This document shows positions 54,510 through 62,244 of a DNA stretch of 64,000 nt, one piece after another (the first letter of the stretch is position 1; every line of letters starts with the position of its first letter). The translations under genes and the position numbers were made by a program. The stretch is taken from NCBI RefSeq assembly GCF_001730525.1, contig NZ_MDFN01000024.1:1-64000 (forward strand), read 5' to 3'. Source of the stretch: Arcticibacter eurypsychrophilus (GTDB taxonomy: Bacteria; Bacteroidota; Bacteroidia; Sphingobacteriales; Sphingobacteriaceae). The notes below the pieces were generated by a model. The model worked only from the letters and a program-made list of their open reading frames with translations. It was not told the origin of the DNA and searched no databases.

Positions 54510-55544
54510 TTATATTATCTTTTTGGAGTCTATGGTATTCAAAATTTTACCAGCATCAGCTACTAAATCAATCCTGTCTATATGTACTGAAACAACGTCT
54601 TTTTTATTTCGCTTACTTAGTGCAGTATTGTACGTTTTATCATAATACACTAGTACGATACGGATAAAGTCAGCCATCCGATTTTCCGCTATAGCTTGAA
54701 TGGCAAGTTTAGTCTGTTCCAAACCTAATCGTTTTTTTATCCGTTCCGTACATGATATCAAAAAGCTTTGATCTAAAACACCATATTCATCGACCAGCAT
54801 TTCAACCCTTTTTTCCTGAGGGACATAAATATTTACTAATAACGAATCACGCATTTGATCCCAAAAAGGGTGAGGTATACATCGTTGACCTATGGTTAAA
54901 CTTTCATCCTCTATCCAGGTACGTTGACCCGGATCAAGTTTATTGAGCTGAGCAGCTAAATTATTCTCAAACTGTTCCTGTGTAGGCTGAATCATGGTAC
55001 TCATTGATCCATAAGCTGATCCCTGATGTTGAGCTAAACCTTCCAGATCGATCACTTGCTCATTTAAAGACATGAGCTGATGTAATATTTTTGTTTTACC
55101 GGAGCCTGTCATGCCACCCAAAACAGTCAGCAGATACGGTTTCTCAAACTGTTCGATAGTCCACTTCCTGTAATTTTTATAGCCTCCTTCAATAAGATAA
55201 ACTTCAAAGCCATATAAATTAAGTGCCCATGCCATCGCGCCACTTCTCATTCCTCCTCGCCAGCAATGAACGCCAATCTTCTTCAACGGTGCAATTTCCA
55301 AAGCTTGTTTTATAAAGCCCGACCACTTGCTACCCGTCAGGTCAAAACCTAACAATATAGCCTGTTCTCTTCCAACCTGTTTGTAGGTAGTTCCAACAAT
55401 GACTCGTTCTTCATTGGTGAATAAAGGTATATTGAACGCCCCTGGAATTTTACCCTGCTCAAACTCTGCAGGAGTTCTGACATCAACTAAGGGTATAGCA
55501 TTAGGTAGACTGATAAAATCATTAATGGAAATTGGGTTGATCAT
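54510..55544 (-). CDS. mnmH: tRNA 2-selenouridine synthase
   Basis: About 344 residues with an N-terminal rhodanese domain (VDVRTPAEFEQGKIPGAFN) whose active cysteine (about 94) is in GVHCWRGGMRSG. A P-loop domain follows (GGMTGSGKTKIL, about 143-154). The enzyme geranylates 2-thiouridine at the wobble base of tRNA-Lys/Glu/Gln and replaces it with selenium from selenophosphate. The ATG at 55544 is preferred to an in-frame TTG at 55562. Together with the adjacent selD this is a complete selenouridine unit. No selA or selB is in the window. Confidence 0.94.
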   Translation of the reverse strand: MINPISINDFISLPNAIPLVDVRTPAEFEQGKIPGAFNIPLFTNEERVIVGTTYKQVGREQAILLGFDLTGSKWSGFIKQALEIAPLKKIGVHCWRGGMRSGAMAWALNLYGFEVYLIEGGYKNYRKWTIEQFEKPYLLTVLGGMTGSGKTKILHQLMSLNEQVIDLEGLAQHQGSAYGSMSTMIQPTQEQFENNLAAQLNKLDPGQRTWIEDESLTIGQRCIPHPFWDQMRDSLLVNIYVPQEKRVEMLVDEYGVLDQSFLISCTERIKKRLGLEQTKLAIQAIAENRMADFIRIVLVYYDKTYNTALSKRNKKDVVSVHIDRIDLVADAGKILNTIDSKKII

Positions 55545-55618
55545 TATCTTGATTTGACGCAAATATGCGCAAATATAAGACTTGAATCATAAAGCATTGT
55601 AAAGCTAAAATAGGTTCA

Positions 55619-55738
55619 TTACCCCGGCATGCTATAGATAAACTCTTCAGTAACAATTTTCCCTTCCTTCACTTTATACACACAAACCTCACTCATAGCC
55701 ATTCTGCCATGCTGTTTAATAATGTAATTAACCAATTG
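55619..55738 (-). pseudogene. Remnant of an NTF2/SnoaL-like protein gene (C-terminal end)
   Basis: After an in-frame stop, about 39 codons encode a peptide ending with MAMSEVCVYKVKEGKIVTEE and a few more residues. The pattern VYKVKxGKIVxEEF is the usual C-terminal strand of SnoaL/NTF2-like proteins. The N-terminal two thirds are missing upstream, where the plus-strand antitoxin region begins. It looks like the tail of a gene cut by the rearrangement that formed this patch. Confidence 0.5.
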
Positions 55739-55767
55739 CTAAATATGATAAAGGAGGTTTTTAGCAA
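55736..55767. promoter_or_regulatory. Inverted repeat upstream of the DUF6364-like antitoxin
   Basis: TTGCTAAA at 55736-55743 is repeated inverted as TTTAGCAA at 55760-55767 around 16 bases that include AAAGGAGG. It lies about 60 bases before the antitoxin start. Ribbon-helix-helix antitoxins often repress their own operon through such repeats, but binding here is a guess. Confidence 0.3.
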
Positions 55768-55829
55768 CATGATAAGGTTAAGTTCATTTGCCTCACTAAA
55801 ACACGTATCTTTATAAAAACACACCTAGT

Positions 55830-56090
55830 TTGACAACAAAGTTGACATTAACCGTAGATGAGAACGTCATTAAAAAAGCGAAGTCCTACTCCAAGCAAAC
55901 AGGCAGAAGTTTATCAGAGTTAATAGAAAAATATTTGGAAACACTTACTGAGGTACACTATGATGCAGAGCACATTTCCCCTAAGCTGAAGAAAGTAGTG
56001 GGTCCGGTTAAGCTGCCTGCAAATTTTAACGAGAAAAAGAACTTGGAGCTTATTTCGAAAGCAAGCATTTATGAAGAATGTGTTTGTTGA
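55830..56090 (+). CDS. DUF6364-like VapB-type antitoxin
   Basis: 86 residues with a ribbon-helix-helix N-terminus (TTKLTLTVDENVIKKAKSYS and GRSLSELIEKYLE). Proteins of this DUF6364-like form precede PIN-domain (VapC) toxins in Bacteroidetes. The start codon is TTG at 55830. Its end overlaps a frame at 56071 that starts like a VapC toxin but is cut short, so the antitoxin now lacks an intact partner and may be an orphan. Confidence 0.75.
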   Translation: MTTKLTLTVDENVIKKAKSYSKQTGRSLSELIEKYLETLTEVHYDAEHISPKLKKVVGPVKLPANFNEKKNLELISKASIYEECVC

Positions 56091-56214
56091 TACAAATATT
56101 CTGATTGGCCTTCTTGCTGGCAGACTTTCATTCAGTCCTGTTTTACTTAAAAGGTTAATTCTGCAATGTCAGCCATTGGCAGGAACATTTTACCACTATC
56201 AGGCAAAACGATAA
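56071..56214 (+). pseudogene. Truncated VapC-like PIN-domain toxin
   Basis: The frame starts MKNVFVDTNILIGLLAGR, the N-terminal strand of PIN domains with the first catalytic aspartate (Asp7). PIN proteins are about 130-140 residues, but this frame ends after 47 codons. Only the first 24 or so residues look PIN-like; the rest reads antisense through the end of the convergent GNAT gene, which stops at 56147. The start overlaps the antitoxin gene, as in vapBC operons. The break near 56145 marks where foreign sequence replaced the toxin body. Confidence 0.7.
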
Positions 56215-56647
56215 ATCCGAATTTTTCATAAAAGGCAACAGCATCACTATCTAATGGGTCAACGATAACACCAATAGATCCTAAGCTATGGTTGGCAATT
56301 TCATAACTTCGTTTAAGTGCATCTACTAATATAATACTCCCCAATCCTTGGCCTTTAAACTTTATATCAATCGCAAGTCTTCCCAGTAATGTAACTCGCA
56401 AGACCTCATAAGATTGCGGCATCTTTCTTTTAATTGCTTTGGGTATCAACTTAGAAGGTATAGATGCGTTTGAAAGTGTATAATATCCCCTGATGGTCGT
56501 TTCGTCGAAAAGGACGAATACAACACATAATTTACGTTTAACATCCTGGCTTGCTTGTGTATGCAGATAATTATCTAGCATCTCTTTACCACATCTAAAA
56601 TCCTTTTTGTTTAATAAAGAATTTAGTAGCTCGATTTTAACGCTCAT
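56147..56647 (-). CDS. GNAT N-acetyltransferase toxin (TacT-like)
   Basis: 166 residues. The acetyl-CoA loop is FKGQGLGSIIL and the later tyrosine is in AVAFYEKFGFI, as in TacT/AtaT toxins, which acetylate aminoacyl-tRNA and block translation. The N-terminal FRCGKEMLDNYLHTQASQD is also typical. Its start overlaps the DUF1778 antitoxin stop by four bases. The pair forms a complete type II toxin-antitoxin module, inferred to be active because both frames are intact. Confidence 0.88.
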   Translation of the reverse strand: MSVKIELLNSLLNKKDFRCGKEMLDNYLHTQASQDVKRKLCVVFVLFDETTIRGYYTLSNASIPSKLIPKAIKRKMPQSYEVLRVTLLGRLAIDIKFKGQGLGSIILVDALKRSYEIANHSLGSIGVIVDPLDSDAVAFYEKFGFIVLPDSGKMFLPMADIAELTF

Positions 56648-56940
56648 TTTTTCTTTTGTATGAACGCATTATACCTTTCTGCAGCATCAAGTAATTTTTG
56701 ATTGGGTCCAGATGGGTTCAGGATAGCATTAAAAAATATCTCCCGATCTTTTTCCGATGCGAGTATAGTGTTGTGTTCTTGAATGATAGCTGTCGCTTTC
56801 TCATGAACTGTATTAATAATAAAATCGGTAAGCGTACGAAACCCTCCCAAACTTGCTGCATACTCAAATAGTTCTTTCTGAGCTTTTGGTATTTTGGCAT
56901 CAAATCTTGATTTTGCTGGTGTTGTTATTTGCTTCTCCAT
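56644..56940 (-). CDS. DUF1778 antitoxin (TacA-like)
   Basis: 98 residues. The ribbon-helix-helix half has RFDAKIPKAQKELFEYAASL and FRTLTDFIINTVHEKA. The C-terminal part (from about 60, REIFFNAILNPSGPNQKLL) is the toxin-neutralising segment. It forms an operon with the GNAT toxin (ATGA overlap). A palindrome 35 bases upstream of its start is a candidate autoregulatory site. Confidence 0.88.
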   Translation of the reverse strand: MEKQITTPAKSRFDAKIPKAQKELFEYAASLGGFRTLTDFIINTVHEKATAIIQEHNTILASEKDREIFFNAILNPSGPNQKLLDAAERYNAFIQKKK

Positions 56941-56974
56941 AAAATGAATAATCTGTAATACAATTATACGGAAA

Positions 56975-56990
56975 TAATACGTATGTATTA
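56975..56990. promoter_or_regulatory. Palindrome upstream of the DUF1778/GNAT operon
   Basis: TAATAC-GTAT-GTATTA is a perfect inverted repeat with a four-base centre, and another TAATAC occurs nearby at about 56957. The position, 35 bases before the antitoxin start, fits autorepression by the ribbon-helix-helix antitoxin. Confidence 0.45.
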
Positions 56991-57009
56991 TGAATAAAAA
57001 AAGTTGAGT

Positions 57010-57996
57010 CTATTGTTTTCTAAAATAAACCCGCTCTTTCAAAGAAATACCAGCATTTGTCTCTTTTTCTTTAATCTTAGGAGTTGATAGTACCGATTTT
57101 ATATTGAGTTCAACAGTTTGTTTGGTAGTTTTATTTGCCAGTCCCAGCATGAGTAAATTGCCTTTATAAAACATTCCTTTGATTTTTTCTTCTCTGCCCG
57201 GATAGTGGGATGGCAGTGTAATAAACTCTTTTGTAGGATAATCAGATGGCTTTTCAGATTGAAAAACACCAATGATTGCGCAAGGACTGAACGCTGCACT
57301 ATTCAGCAGGATGCTTTCATTGGTTTGGCTAACAGTTGAGTACAACATCAGTGACATACTGACTAGTGCCAAACAGTCTTCTGGAACTGTTTCTGTAAAT
57401 GTGATTACTTGTTCTTCGATGGTTTGATAGCCTTCCAAATCCACATCCTGAAAGCCCAGGTTTTCATAATACTCTTCCCTGAAGTTAAATGCAACCAAAA
57501 TTAGCCTTATGCGGTGTTTCATATAGGCTCCGCTTGCATTTTTAGGTCTTTTGATGTCGGTTTTGGTGTTTAAAGGACCGAGGGTAACACTTACCAAACC
57601 CTCTAAACTTTTACTTACCGAGTGGCTTATCTGCAACACTTCATGCAATTTGCTATTGGTATTGAAGTCCAATCCCTGTAATAAAGAAAGGTTTCCATCA
57701 TGCAGATCCCTCTTCCCTTTCTCTCCAGTCACATTATTCAACAGAGACCGGTACACCAGTTGCGTACTCCTGTAAGCTGCCGTACCATCCTTAAAAAAAT
57801 AAGCCGGTTTAAATGCCTCCCTTATAACTGCGGCTGCAGAACTTGAAAGTCCAAACTCGGTAGCGCTCCTGATGGTTTTTTCAGTTTGCTTAAATTTCTT
57901 TGCTTTGCCCTGGATGATGTTCTTTCCCCGGTACTCACGGTAAATTACTGAACCTGCTGTTCCGTGTACCATTCCTTTATTATCTATTCTAGCCAT
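57010..57996 (-). CDS. Hypothetical protein, possibly related to DUF6266
   Basis: 328 residues, no signal peptide or membrane segment. The N-terminus (GMVHGTAGSVIYREYRGKN, then KAKKFKQTEKTIRSATEFG) resembles the start of DUF6266 proteins, common in Pedobacter and relatives, which begin with a GxxGSVIG-like block and a basic stretch. The rest is beta-rich and not recognised. Members occur as variable accessory genes and their function is unknown. It stands alone next to the toxin-antitoxin pair. Confidence 0.65.
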   Translation of the reverse strand: MARIDNKGMVHGTAGSVIYREYRGKNIIQGKAKKFKQTEKTIRSATEFGLSSSAAAVIREAFKPAYFFKDGTAAYRSTQLVYRSLLNNVTGEKGKRDLHDGNLSLLQGLDFNTNSKLHEVLQISHSVSKSLEGLVSVTLGPLNTKTDIKRPKNASGAYMKHRIRLILVAFNFREEYYENLGFQDVDLEGYQTIEEQVITFTETVPEDCLALVSMSLMLYSTVSQTNESILLNSAAFSPCAIIGVFQSEKPSDYPTKEFITLPSHYPGREEKIKGMFYKGNLLMLGLANKTTKQTVELNIKSVLSTPKIKEKETNAGISLKERVYFRKQ

Positions 57997-58666
57997 ACTC
58001 TTTTATAATTTGCATAAAGTAATAGCTAATAAATCTTAGGACCGAAAGTTGAGCAAAATCTTCTCAACTCTTCTTGAATAAGGTATGATTATGCGCTTTT
58101 TACGCATTTTTCGATTCTATTTAAAATTCCAGTTTAGACCTAAACAGGATAGCAATTATAGTCAATGCGATTCAGAGCAAAATCCTACTGGTAAATTTCT
58201 GGTGCAAGTCCGACTTAAATAAGCTACAGTGGGACTTACATCAGAGTTAAACCCCTATCATTTTAGAAACATATAACAGAAAATAAAAATCTATTTTAAC
58301 TACGAACAGCCGAAGGGCTTAACCGGGATTTCGCATCTTCCTATTTCCTTGTATCCCGATTAAAATGTGCCAACCACGATCGTATTATCATTCTTTGCCT
58401 CTATGATCGCAGGATTCTATCGATACAAAACGCTTATTGGTCGGTACATGGAAGAAACATAAGATTTCTTTGCTAACTTCAACGAATCTATTGATTCTTT
58501 ATCCTACACTAAGTTTGGATGGATATTTGATCATGGATTTGTAATAAGGGGATCTCTGGCAATAATATTTACGCTGTTTATAACACTAAGTGATGATTTA
58601 TCACGTATATATTGCAAAGAAAATTTTAATATTCACACACATTTCTGACCTGGATAACTAATATAT
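57997..58666. other. Long intergenic region without a recognised gene
   Basis: About 670 bases with stops in all frames at short distance. It holds a short hairpin at 58091-58107 (ATGCG/CGCAT followed by T) and a segment at about 58190-58260 with GGTGCAAGTCC followed by GCTACAGTGGGA. That segment is reminiscent of the cobalamin-riboswitch core, but the rest of the motif cannot be fitted. The promoter of the S41 protease gene should lie near the right end. Confidence 0.4.
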
Positions 58667-60262
58667 ATGAACACCAAAAAGACCAAATCTTTAACCTACA
58701 TCTTATCTTTAGCCGTTATAGCACTTAGTACCACTACAAGTTGCAAAAAAGATAAGGAAACGCCATCCAGGTCGGATATAGAACGAGTCGAAAAAATTAC
58801 CGACTCCATATTTCTTTATGCAAAGGAGGCTTATTTATGGAATACCTCATTGCCAACTTACGAAGTATTTAATCCAAGGCAATATGTGCAATCAGATGAA
58901 GAAGCAGGATTTAATGCGGAGCTATTAAAAATCACCAAATATCCAATAAATCCGTCCACAGGAGTTTCTTATGAAGAGGTAGCAAAATATCCTTCTGAAA
59001 CCAAATACAGTTTTATCAGCAATACTGATAACGACAACCCAATCGCTTTTGTTGGTAATGCTAAAAGTTCTGTAGACCTTGAAGGAAATGGATATGATCT
59101 TGGGATAGACATTAAATTATATGGAACCGAAACAAACTTTGATGTTTTTGTAACTGACGTTGCCCGTAACTCTCCAGCTGAAAAGGCTGGTATTATGCGC
59201 GGAGATGAGATTACTTCTATTAACGGTACTGCAGTTGGTAATAATTTTGATGCTCAGGAAGATTTATTGAATAATACTTTTTACAATGATAAAGTAACCC
59301 CTGCTACTTTAAAAGGAATAAAACGAGATGGTTCTGCATTAAGTGCTGTACTTAGTGTGAGTTCATATAAGGGAAATCCAATTTCAAAAGACACCATTTA
59401 CACTGCAGGTGCGAAGAAAATAGGGTACATGGCATACTCATCCTTTACTACTCTTGATAAAAATTCCAAGCCAGTTCTTGATGCAGTGTTTAGCAAATTT
59501 GCTACTGCAGGAGTTACAGATTTAATTATCGATTTGCGTTATAATGGTGGTGGTTATGTAACTACTGCTCAATACCTGGCAAATTTGATAGCTCCTATAA
59601 GCATCGATAACAGCGTCATGTTTTCCGAGCACTATAACAAGAACATGCAGGATAAAAACATTCCGCTTCTTAGCAAGAAACCTTATCTAAATGATGATAA
59701 TACAATTCGGTATTCGGGTGGAAAAATGGTTACTTATGCAGATATTCCTTACTCAGTAGCTGAAAATACAATTTTATTTGATAAGCAAGGTCTACTGAAC
59801 AACATTCGCAACGTTGTTTTTATTGTCTCTTCGAGCACTGCATCTGCCAGTGAACTGGTAATTAATAGTTTAAAACCGTATATGAATGTTCAGCTGGTGG
59901 GCGAGCAGACTTATGGCAAACCAGTTGGCTTTTTCCCTATAAAGATAGATAAATACGATGTTTATCTGAGTATGTTTGAATCCCGGAATAAGAACGATGA
60001 AGCGGATTATTATCAAGGTTTTACCCCGGATGAACCTGCTTCCGATAATGTTTCTTATTTGTTGGGTGATAGAAATGAGAACTCCATTAATGCTGCTTAT
60101 AAATATTTGGTAAATGGTGCTTTTCCTGGTATTTCGTCAAGCTCTACATCTTCCATAAAAACCTCCAGAGGTGCAATACTTAAGCCTTTTACAGAAGCAA
60201 ACAAAAAACTTCCAGCTAAAGGATTTAGAGGTATGATTGAAGATCGAATTAAAACGAAATAG
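58667..60262 (+). CDS. S41 family peptidase lipoprotein with PDZ domain
   Basis: 531 residues. The lipoprotein signal ends TTSCKKD (C26). An N-terminal helical part follows, then a PDZ domain (about 145-215, VARNSPAEKAGIMRGDEI), then the C-terminal-processing-peptidase domain. The catalytic serine is in STASASELVINSL and the lysine in GEQTYGKPVGF. DLRYNGGGYV is the conserved strand before them. It probably trims or degrades proteins in the periplasm, anchored to a membrane. Bacteroidetes carry many such paralogues with unknown targets. Confidence 0.88.
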   Translation: MNTKKTKSLTYILSLAVIALSTTTSCKKDKETPSRSDIERVEKITDSIFLYAKEAYLWNTSLPTYEVFNPRQYVQSDEEAGFNAELLKITKYPINPSTGVSYEEVAKYPSETKYSFISNTDNDNPIAFVGNAKSSVDLEGNGYDLGIDIKLYGTETNFDVFVTDVARNSPAEKAGIMRGDEITSINGTAVGNNFDAQEDLLNNTFYNDKVTPATLKGIKRDGSALSAVLSVSSYKGNPISKDTIYTAGAKKIGYMAYSSFTTLDKNSKPVLDAVFSKFATAGVTDLIIDLRYNGGGYVTTAQYLANLIAPISIDNSVMFSEHYNKNMQDKNIPLLSKKPYLNDDNTIRYSGGKMVTYADIPYSVAENTILFDKQGLLNNIRNVVFIVSSSTASASELVINSLKPYMNVQLVGEQTYGKPVGFFPIKIDKYDVYLSMFESRNKNDEADYYQGFTPDEPASDNVSYLLGDRNENSINAAYKYLVNGAFPGISSSSTSSIKTSRGAILKPFTEANKKLPAKGFRGMIEDRIKTK

Positions 60263-60284
60263 AGGCTTCAAAATTCGGATCGTA

Positions 60285-61292
60285 TTAAAGAGTCAATATC
60301 GCTACTTTTCCGTTATTGCCTGCTATTACTGCGGTTTTTGACTTTTTCAATACGCCAACGACGTTATAACTTTGAGCTGATAGATTGATCCATGTATTTC
60401 CACCATCTTTAGAGAGGTCTGTACCCGAGGTGCCTGTTGCAATTAACGTCTGTTTATCCAAGTAGGTTATGCAGGAACGGAAGCCCCAAGGATTTATCTT
60501 AGCCTTTTGCCAGCTACGACCGCCGTTACTGGTCATCATGAGGTTATTGACCCGTACAGTATTGTTTTTATAGTCGCCTCCGGTTATTACACCTGTTTTT
60601 GCATTCCAAAAACCTATGGAATAAGCACCCTGCGTACTTGCTCCTTGTGTCATTAAGGTATTAAAAACCTCCCAGCTTTTTCCCTGATCGGAAGAGTAAT
60701 ATACGCGCGATTTGCTACCTCCCGTAATAATCCAGGTTTTTCCATTATTCTGCGTTTTGATTCCGGTATTACTGGCGGCAAAACTGGCTTCTCCTTGTTC
60801 CAGCGGGATGTTTAGGTTTTCTGATATATTCATCCAGTGCTTACCTCCGTCTTCCGTTTTAAGCAATTGCATTTTTCCTTCTATAGGGTCTCCGTACACC
60901 AATCCCTGCTGATCGTTGTAAAAGCTGATGCCATCAAGGAATATTTCCTTTGAATCGTTTCGATAGGTTTCAGTCCAGTTTGTTCCGCCGTCTTCGGTAT
61001 AAAGGATCAGACCGGGAGTTCCGGAACTCATCACTACGGCTTTTGTAGCTGAAAAGGCTTTTATGCCTCTAAAATCAAATGCCTTATATTTTGCGGATTG
61101 CTTCCAGGACCAGTTATTTCCTCCGTCTTTGCTAGTTGCTGTCCAGCCATTACTTCCGCTCAGCCAGACCATCAAGGGGTTAACAACACTCATGCCTCGA
61201 ATACTTGATTCGGGACCTCCTTCAATAGGCTGAAAGGTTTGTGCAATGAGATGGATTGGGAAGAATGCAAGGAATAAGATGATTTTGTTCAT
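60285..61292 (-). CDS. Exported Asp-box (BNR/YCF48-like) beta-propeller protein
   Basis: About 335 residues. The start at 61292 puts the signal peptide (IILFLAFFPIHLIAQ) at the N-terminus. Six Asp-box repeats of the form S/T-x-D/N-x-G-x-x-W are visible (SKDGGNNW, TEDGGTNW, TEDGGKHW, SSDQGKSW, TSNGGRSW, SKDGGNTW). These form a sialidase/YCF48-like propeller. No catalytic residues of sialidases are evident, so a binding or structural role is likely. It is often annotated as an oxidoreductase without evidence. Confidence 0.8.
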   Translation of the reverse strand: MNKIILFLAFFPIHLIAQTFQPIEGGPESSIRGMSVVNPLMVWLSGSNGWTATSKDGGNNWSWKQSAKYKAFDFRGIKAFSATKAVVMSSGTPGLILYTEDGGTNWTETYRNDSKEIFLDGISFYNDQQGLVYGDPIEGKMQLLKTEDGGKHWMNISENLNIPLEQGEASFAASNTGIKTQNNGKTWIITGGSKSRVYYSSDQGKSWEVFNTLMTQGASTQGAYSIGFWNAKTGVITGGDYKNNTVRVNNLMMTSNGGRSWQKAKINPWGFRSCITYLDKQTLIATGTSGTDLSKDGGNTWINLSAQSYNVVGVLKKSKTAVIAGNNGKVAILTL

Positions 61293-61446
61293 AAGAAAAC
61301 TGAGAAGAAGCAATTTGAGAATAATAAGGCAAACTCAAAAGTATTTATTTGTCATTGAACGAAAGAAAATGAAATTAATAAAGTATTAATGTAATAAAAA
61401 ACTGAAATTTCTTATCTTTCGATTCTATTTATTGAAAGTACCTTAA

Positions 61447-62172
61447 ATGACCATAAACCCATTCATGAACAAATATTCTAAACAAACTCGACAACTTATA
61501 GCAGTTGACTGTATCATTTTCGGTTTTGATGGGGAAAACCTAAAGTTATTAGTGATTCATCGTGGATTTGAACCTGAAATGGGCAAATGGAGTGTCGTAG
61601 GCGGTTTTCTGCAAGCTGATGAAAGTCCGGAAGACTCTGCTGCCAGGATCTTGAAACAGCTGACTGGTTTGGAAGGTGTATATATGCAGCAGCTGGAAGC
61701 TTTTGGTGATCCAAAACGTGATCCTATGGAACGGGTGTTGAGTATCACTTATTTCGCCCTAATCGATATTGATCAATATACCGAACAGCTGAGTGAAGAA
61801 TATAAGCCGGAATGGTTTCTTTTGAAAGAGCGACCAGAGTTAATTTTTGATCATAATGCTATGGTGGAAGCGGCATTGAAGAAAATAAGATACAAAGCCG
61901 CCCTACACCCTGTACTGTTTGAACTCCTACCAGAGAAGTTTACTCTACCCCATTTACAAGCCTTGTATACAGCTGTATATGACGTTGAATTTGATAAACG
62001 GAATTTTAGCAGAAAGGTACTGTCAGCAAATCTTTTGATCAAACAGAAGGAAAAAGATAAAGAAGGCTCAAAGAAAGGTGCCTTTTATTATATGCTGGAT
62101 AAATCACAATATAAAGACAAACTGCAGTCTTTTTTAAACTTCGTACCAAGTCCGAATAATTTTCTTTTATAA
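61447..62172 (+). CDS. araR: Nudix-family transcriptional regulator AraR
   Basis: 241 residues. An N-terminal Nudix-like domain (about 10-140) is followed by a winged-helix DNA-binding domain (about 150-225, with FTLPHLQALYTAVYDVEFD and KRNFSRKVL). The Nudix box region (GGFLQADESPEDSAARILKQ) lacks the REUXEE catalytic glutamates, as expected for a sensor rather than a hydrolase. In Bacteroidetes such NrtR-like proteins beside araB are the arabinose regulator AraR. The araB gene follows by 72 bases. Confidence 0.88.
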   Translation: MTINPFMNKYSKQTRQLIAVDCIIFGFDGENLKLLVIHRGFEPEMGKWSVVGGFLQADESPEDSAARILKQLTGLEGVYMQQLEAFGDPKRDPMERVLSITYFALIDIDQYTEQLSEEYKPEWFLLKERPELIFDHNAMVEAALKKIRYKAALHPVLFELLPEKFTLPHLQALYTAVYDVEFDKRNFSRKVLSANLLIKQKEKDKEGSKKGAFYYMLDKSQYKDKLQSFLNFVPSPNNFLL

Positions 62173-62244
62173 AATTGCATGCTTTTCCAATAGTAATATT
62201 TATTTTTGAGTCAATTAAGTGTTAGTTAGACACGAATACCAATT

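Noticed and set aside
62219-62233. GTGT-N7-ACAC repeat between araR and araB as an AraR operator
   Set aside because: The arms are only four bases and do not extend. No second matching copy was found upstream of araR.
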